From: Promethearchaeati archaeon
GTDB lineage: Archaea > Asgardarchaeota > Heimdallarchaeia > Heimdallarchaeales > Heimdallarchaeaceae
Reading direction: 5' to 3'
DNA: 64,000 bases
Assembly: GCA_013166775.1 (NCBI GenBank)
Contig: JABLTJ010000004.1
Location: 62,001-126,000 of the forward strand
This document shows, in pieces, positions 63,601-64,000 of the stretch. Within the stretch, counting starts at the first letter, position 1; each line of letters begins with the position of its first letter. The translations under genes and the position numbers were made by a program. The notes under the pieces were generated by a model. It saw only the letters and a program-made list of their open reading frames with translations, was not told the origin of the DNA and did not search any database.

Positions 63601-64000
63601 GAAGATATTCATGCTGTTCCATAATAATTGGTTCATTCTTTTCCAGGTTAATCATCAAGTGCATTTCATGGGTTATATCGTCCATGAAATACCTACTACG
63701 AATCTTAGCGGGGAGATCTACAGAAGACATTGAATAAAGCAAACACATTTTTGCTCCTAAACCGAATCTTCCACGTGTCTGAATAACACCATATTTAGTT
63801 CCTGTTAAAACTCTCCCAAATAGATCTGCAATCTCATTACCAGGAACTCCAACACCATTATCTCTGCATGATAATTGAAGAAAATCTAAATGCTTTTCCA
63901 GTTTCTTGTATTGTGTTACATCCAATAGCTCATTAATTTCTCTACTGGATAATTTTCTTAAATCAATAGAAATAATTGGACTAGTTCCTCTCTTTTCTGC
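51626..64000 (-). CDS. top6B: Giant topoisomerase VI subunit B with about 3,500 residues of C-terminal HhH-like repeats (5' end outside window)
   Basis: The reading frame runs unbroken for 12.4 kb and stays open to the window edge; the track start at 63925 is only a TTG, and 25 further in-frame codons precede it, so the true N-terminus with the Mg-binding Asn helix is missing. From the track start: GHKL ATPase with DNGVGVP and the lid RGRFGLGAKM (residues about 20-70), an H2TH-like segment (LKEFLATQFMGVNEEIAEHFFQLL), and the transducer with the switch lysine in KIPFPETSKEYVSIVPEIEEEI and RLSRFVRSAPIIVENL. These make an ordinary ATP-driven B subunit up to about residue 495. Then comes an array of degenerate HhH-like units to about residue 4020 and a Lys/Thr/Ser-rich tail. 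Known B subunits have about 500-650 aa. It is followed by top6A after 2 bp. Confidence 0.93.
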   Translation of the reverse strand, partial: AEKRGTSPIISIDLRKLSSREINELLDVTQYKKLEKHLDFLQLSCRDNGVGVPGNEIADLFGRVLTGTKYGVIQTRGRFGLGAKMCLLYSMSSVDLPAKIRSRYFMDDITHEMHLMINLEKNEPIIMEQHEYLPGDPNYLEEPGLEISITFTGAWRLAKNSVKEYFKQLAIITPYSSFKVRLPGDKEGETEELDYESVVDDMPPPPQPVKIHPWGCDITQFKAELAVTRSKKLKEFLATQFMGVNEEIAEHFFQLLEIDPNKSPKDITSHEIRRIVHEGFVKAYQEAKDVKRKRDRIFQFDAPRGTALSPLGSNRLRKGLEKELQPKFVEAITRAPKAYSGHPFVIEAALGYGGGVAEASQVKGATVTDNKIIYRYANRIPLVFGAGNDVITHVVSSIRWSDYGLTRQSDPLAIAVSLVSTKIPFPETSKEYVSIVPEIEEEIRLALMQLGRRLKTFLSRAKRKRREHARLSRFVRSAPIIVENLTKILEDEDLSYTDFRLETDRIAAALAHGATKKVKLFMPLGKRLFGANVWCPSRIQSALKSKEIESVADFLITPSKELVTLLSLSEEDIYNIKLRTISELDREGMSPGFDPKIFVSRTIEKRFISDNGKSFDSLKDSLYRRWIQNSYHYFATDFYKLQSVAGLPEKLFENMREDLLHQFLLNRNKKNGAAISSEGKQLIASLTKTTDLKIQTLFPSFDYLKDNSKGLIAQETTIEEFLFQTKLPTTINYQAEITAILVNYMQNVYSQLCDKFPDFAKTNITKMTPDWTDAYTKNAFHRRKIKTIENFLNTNLDELIVIKELERKLYASYMDILSSSSKSISLSKLQFTTDESLNQEESEVKKILATNKISTLLDLIYLPVNSIHNKKFASLRDFLLKESKYKLLSHIRETKQDKDLSHIKIIPQDIERDLTALQIFTTSSFLAYPSPQLRKVGLRKKDIEWIKKKLGVPIPSWIDEPEFFKTEGIVTLEELFYNPPEAYSLSSENKKKYIEISTFLRTPLIFAFPSLRKNSNLLYDVGINCIGRFTLWSNSELAEILNLSEIKIEEFKKTVSAEEINKNRATFGKDIEIFKKIFPKFISYFDQFNLNLQDLFSVYPTEKPSLTQDFWKNFESLNKLSNLELIELTQIYSSKFKEHPELKNTLLKLKLRNIVTIRQFLDLLPEIIESELSSTKERKLALNLYNKIKTRDIDEESEFNKQIVLISEYDEFLRSLALPISRISGLTLDDYDKLRNYGIIAIHQIFDFTVAELASILGKEEENVTQLFENFSILKQGTFFFEKKGNKYESLISFEFEESERFSSPEIVSLILSGYDTIDKIFYLANPLTFSSAFVNWNVIEKFRKLLRSPLTLVTWEQEIKRAVKDEETEEDSYIDDILVSTLSTQQLNTLRNHGITKIIDLLVSQPSDLIEYLGIEIEEARSLQKNVRISDTGIDLSELGILEPRIVRELDIHNIVTIEDLYFSTSKDKWTIDSLPWYVIESFKAILNLPLNHISDMLDPEIIEILRKASISTLLGFMLSSPEALMEKTGIADERFETIKNALDLSDIFGYFSLPVYFLPSISFTNTEILRENGIQTIAEFIMAPAQKTSKLIKAQPEEVKEIITTLTTSSIQALYENKGIFAFETQLFDKHEQRVLSRDSIFQFERFQTIQELYYSTEEQYYYSNPEIWKKISAVQKYLTLPLKIFTEISEFSMEILEQNNINYVYQLLFIPDADLTDPVLFRVVSTYSSKIIIMQAFHYFANLPATVYNSSYFKKVVQDIENKTLFDVITDNKVIKDLMGKDQQYLTENYNLTLIRSILELPLRITPFFTRIRKARREEYKNVIIGDVFEIDFEEHSALQPFYTRLLEDDSLDRLIMELAIPIASMGLPRSIALKLSKSSVNTLIDFFSIPVKQISEITGNSQKEIREIKDALTYSDIVAFRLSQAHIIRPSEYLSEKKIEDLKDIGVSDIESFFYSASIMGISEILSIEEYKKAKELLSGSIRFIGFLSYDELKRLEFHEINSVIDLALVNKDELHQITQNPIYQEFHALDLISFDELAERRISSAIPLSVCPSIEEDYLEKLNDIGINSIQDFISRMEEIRESRPALVKLDIFREVQLYRASVAFIGLDNNQVRKLIYSGVGDILSFITEDVSTIALLLKMSEKKVQRFLERITPENLMKEVNRKGVKLEEFSVLSKGKIASLLRTGKEYVQDLYSLNYQAYPSISVSGDYMREFLNGCHISVYRIKELSSEDKLRLIGEGILRLIDLFNSSDKDLKSAFEGSVPKEISKIRKGAFTLSKGAQLKLNEPIIQLLKSLEFDPTKKAAEDLFGFIPEALMQLTESDKIVKTSSIAFIEQLVSFLCLNVLSIPGISIPTKSVLWNKGIKHVIELLSLNLSELTGVSKETTSEIRNFKREFELSKKMSETFSQFIDHSLSFPNKAEKQFMKYGLSSALLIIDFIPHPVFELDDLEKSIIRIATSNMFKPISWLTSDLSLSVKQLLSLAQIGGINIISGLLLLSQNEQYQSLYSKTTEFLNSSIIQFSPPDWAIKLEDTKIITDPSILKKLKDEKIIFLDELLSLDSKIVENESLLAEVYPLILSLKSLPLSSVDNLSTKQIDKIKGHGIRNLYQFLLVPTPLLSAITKIPEEQVTRNKTTQDIKLLEQNVKQTGMDLSLFPEISQDTRKILADYGCVSLIQASKLNLDLLPFSNEERNKIVKLTSYLLTPITLIGKTLKFKHTEIKDLLSNSVITYTNLLEIPPKNWSPSLHKLIDNQKEDPNYLVKLFKNIKKQGIGLEKLSLSAKLTTPLLQIGVSTIEHLYFIPIEYIVKNTRLKSNDINALRDKLSYNISYLSTITQESIDFCYDLGLTTIIEHLIFIKKLPKNIQEEILDSLSLIKSIRESGFVEPLSELEVFLQQKGFSSYKALITSPSFKEDEEIYTKFAPYLLANLKYLEVDPKILDKWKKADFTIIADLFFMSPSIVAATTKTKVSDIQNQIDSFKIDNIIQKLDTIAEKIADEFFFLSTADRNFLKSIGIYSLDELAGNSIYDWLVSEKKIQQIRNKTRSALATSILYYPSISEHTLSDIKRDYFETGITTVQELISSSTQAEKNKIIGFMKLFSANKTAVKSDYIPLSQYLENDNPGELFSKKVSVSNVNTVVDLVTVLEQNKDSLSILGHKINQSFQNPVSSLSFLSKSDTENLALKGVFTVGELIIKPGSFWTNLTPASFKEAIITSLTSLSYKKIETDVSKKVQLSKIKIFDAETKKETLKHYSTMDDLIYSLKQENYPISRALGNKIQRRLNTPIQLLLFPNVTIKSWQRLLQSIKTIEDLYLLTNKELSSILSLKQTEVEKLRYSLTEGNIGHHPIIKENKLFSKKDIDILKQKDIKTYVDLFEKKVKLEKVPNYILDKIKIFKQLNLKDFDSTSEFSLSILDLAYLAPSIDKMTMEKKQRDSISTVINFIFSKGLPLSQILNLESKDQKLEMSDSTIEYLLLLEKHKTAIYDQTKSHLHSKISKRFKELVPFLSRSPILLAPTRNSIDQVAKLPYRNIRELLLEDSIKIKKQISETTFLRNLRNISISLLNDLEKELTNLPSELLSGSNISQLESNTIYSIEEAIIFNRQSSAKTSSLWKLTETVCSMVETELLSLPPIRQSKNIQKLVSELKLVNIYDLLLYCKSTTPESDKLSCANLLPKLSSTKVERMLDDEQKRLSSFIRGSELAPFLRKQKIRSFGTLIKHLENTEIADYEPELVELVIALRAPINLFVNQERLISKLEVAGIVQVIDFIVVPDVRKVVKMSLTEQEQTIVQKLQSSLSLLSIKDALVNKSYPVDKIGLFDKNTKKLLKISGYTTIAHLKASEELIASTSRLNKLQISRIQKLLETPIYYLTDMIKINAQSVFLLHSKNINNLWDLFATLVQQLSKIITLPVKDLRSLYASLNPESLKQAEKDQVEIRKTLPHITEGNIAQLKGSSITTLQALLMPDTEMKNSTSLKDPNVKKLIGILEQPIGTLEIKPEVIKQIKQLGITTIKDFVVYPAAQLDEKTDLSYMAIKSLKSRLPPKKVKVIKKTSTSKPVTKKATPKKAGSTSVKPKTSVTTKSADRKSAKARQTTLLDMTKSNKNTTTVKKSSNTQKKEGN
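51629..51868 (-). other. Basic Lys/Thr/Ser-rich C-terminal tail of the giant Topo VI-B
   Basis: The last 80 residues are low-complexity KKxTSTSKPVTKKATPKKAG-type sequence. They are predicted disordered and strongly positive, suited to DNA or protein contact. Within it lies KARQTTLLDMTKS (51689-51721), which resembles a PCNA-interacting QxxL motif but lacks the paired aromatics. Confidence 0.7.
51870..62400 (-). repeat. Array of about 45-50 degenerate HhH-like protein repeats in Topo VI-B
   Basis: The encoded repeats follow the pattern L-x3-[GN]-[IV]-x-[TS]-[IL]-x2-[FLI]-[LIF]-x3-P-x4-L...I...I..L, with an average spacing of about 70-75 residues. Examples from start, middle and end are LKSKEIESVADFLITPSKEL, LRENGIQTIAEFIMAPAQKT, LLQIGVSTIEHLYFIPIEYI and IKQLGITTIKDFVVYPAAQL. 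The units have diverged so far that no DNA-level repeat remains. Many paired units also carry a conserved L.(T/L)P segment between them, e.g. LNLPL, LELPL, LETPI, LNTPI. Confidence 0.8.

Noticed and set aside
1-64000. tRNA, rRNA, CRISPR arrays and insertion sequences
   Set aside because: No GC-rich cloverleaf-like block, no regularly spaced direct repeats and no transposase-like ORF was seen in any intergenic region. A tRNAscan or CRISPR search could still find something subtle.

Overview
ORGANISM. The window is AT-rich archaeal DNA with close-packed genes, many apparently leaderless starts behind TATA-like boxes, and oligo-T terminators. It carries archaeal information and lipid genes (RadA, Alba, topoisomerase VI, archaeal-type GluRS, a digeranylgeranylglyceryl-phosphate-synthase-like UbiA enzyme, DUF211, archaeal pilins). 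It also carries eukaryote-like signature genes: two Ras/Rab-type small GTPases, a gelsolin-like protein and a RING-like zinc protein. That mix points to an Asgard archaeon (Promethearchaeota). A complex I-like membrane arm and low GC fit the Heimdallarchaeia side, but this placement is inference. LAYOUT. 1-3165 (minus): a NuoJ-K-L-(M)-ordered membrane arm, cut by the window edge. 3222-4936 (minus): two paralogous secreted, membrane-anchored proteins. 5078-8703 (plus): a heterodimeric ABC exporter with one degenerate ATP site. 8766-11223 (plus): indolepyruvate:ferredoxin oxidoreductase IorA-IorB. 11298-16544: DUF211, a 1050-aa unknown protein, a YggS-type PLP protein and an SDR. 16637-24437 (minus): a 955-aa surface protein rich in Gly/Asp/aromatics, a zinc-ribbon peptide, an aminotransferase, a DUF354 protein and a B12-dependent ribonucleotide reductase. 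24785-33186: a type IV pilus/Tad-like locus with five pilin-type or pilus-associated proteins, a secretion ATPase, two separate GspF-type platform proteins and a coiled-coil protein, with an Hsp20 gene inside it. 33441-34795: gelsolin-like protein facing a small GTPase. 34936-44840: GT2 glycosyltransferase, TrpF-like protein, GluRS, RING-like membrane protein, dUTPase-like protein, RadA, coiled-coil winged-helix protein, a UbiA prenyltransferase and small proteins. 44854-49570 (minus): a compact operon of CPBP intramembrane protease, small GTPase and HEAT-repeat protein. 49737-50156: Alba with a charged tail. 50214-64000 (minus): topoisomerase VI. MAIN DISCOVERY CANDIDATE. The topoisomerase VI B subunit is at least 4,120 residues long and still open at the window edge, against roughly 500-650 residues in known archaea. 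After an intact-looking GHKL/H2TH/transducer core it continues for about 3,500 residues as roughly 45-50 degenerate helix-hairpin-helix-like units. It ends in a Lys/Thr/Ser-rich tail with a PIP-box-like peptide. The A subunit follows two bases later and has an N-terminal extension of about 105 residues. The array pattern matches the HhH domain of RadA encoded in the same window, which suggests a giant topoisomerase with a very long DNA-binding arm, loosely analogous to the HhH array of topoisomerase V. HOW THE GENES RELATE. RadA, Alba, Topo VI, dUTPase and RNR form a scattered DNA-maintenance set. The pilus locus and surface proteins build the envelope. The GTPase/HEAT/CPBP operon and the gelsolin-GTPase pair are candidates for membrane or cytoskeleton regulation. 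No tRNA, rRNA, CRISPR array or insertion sequence was recognised.
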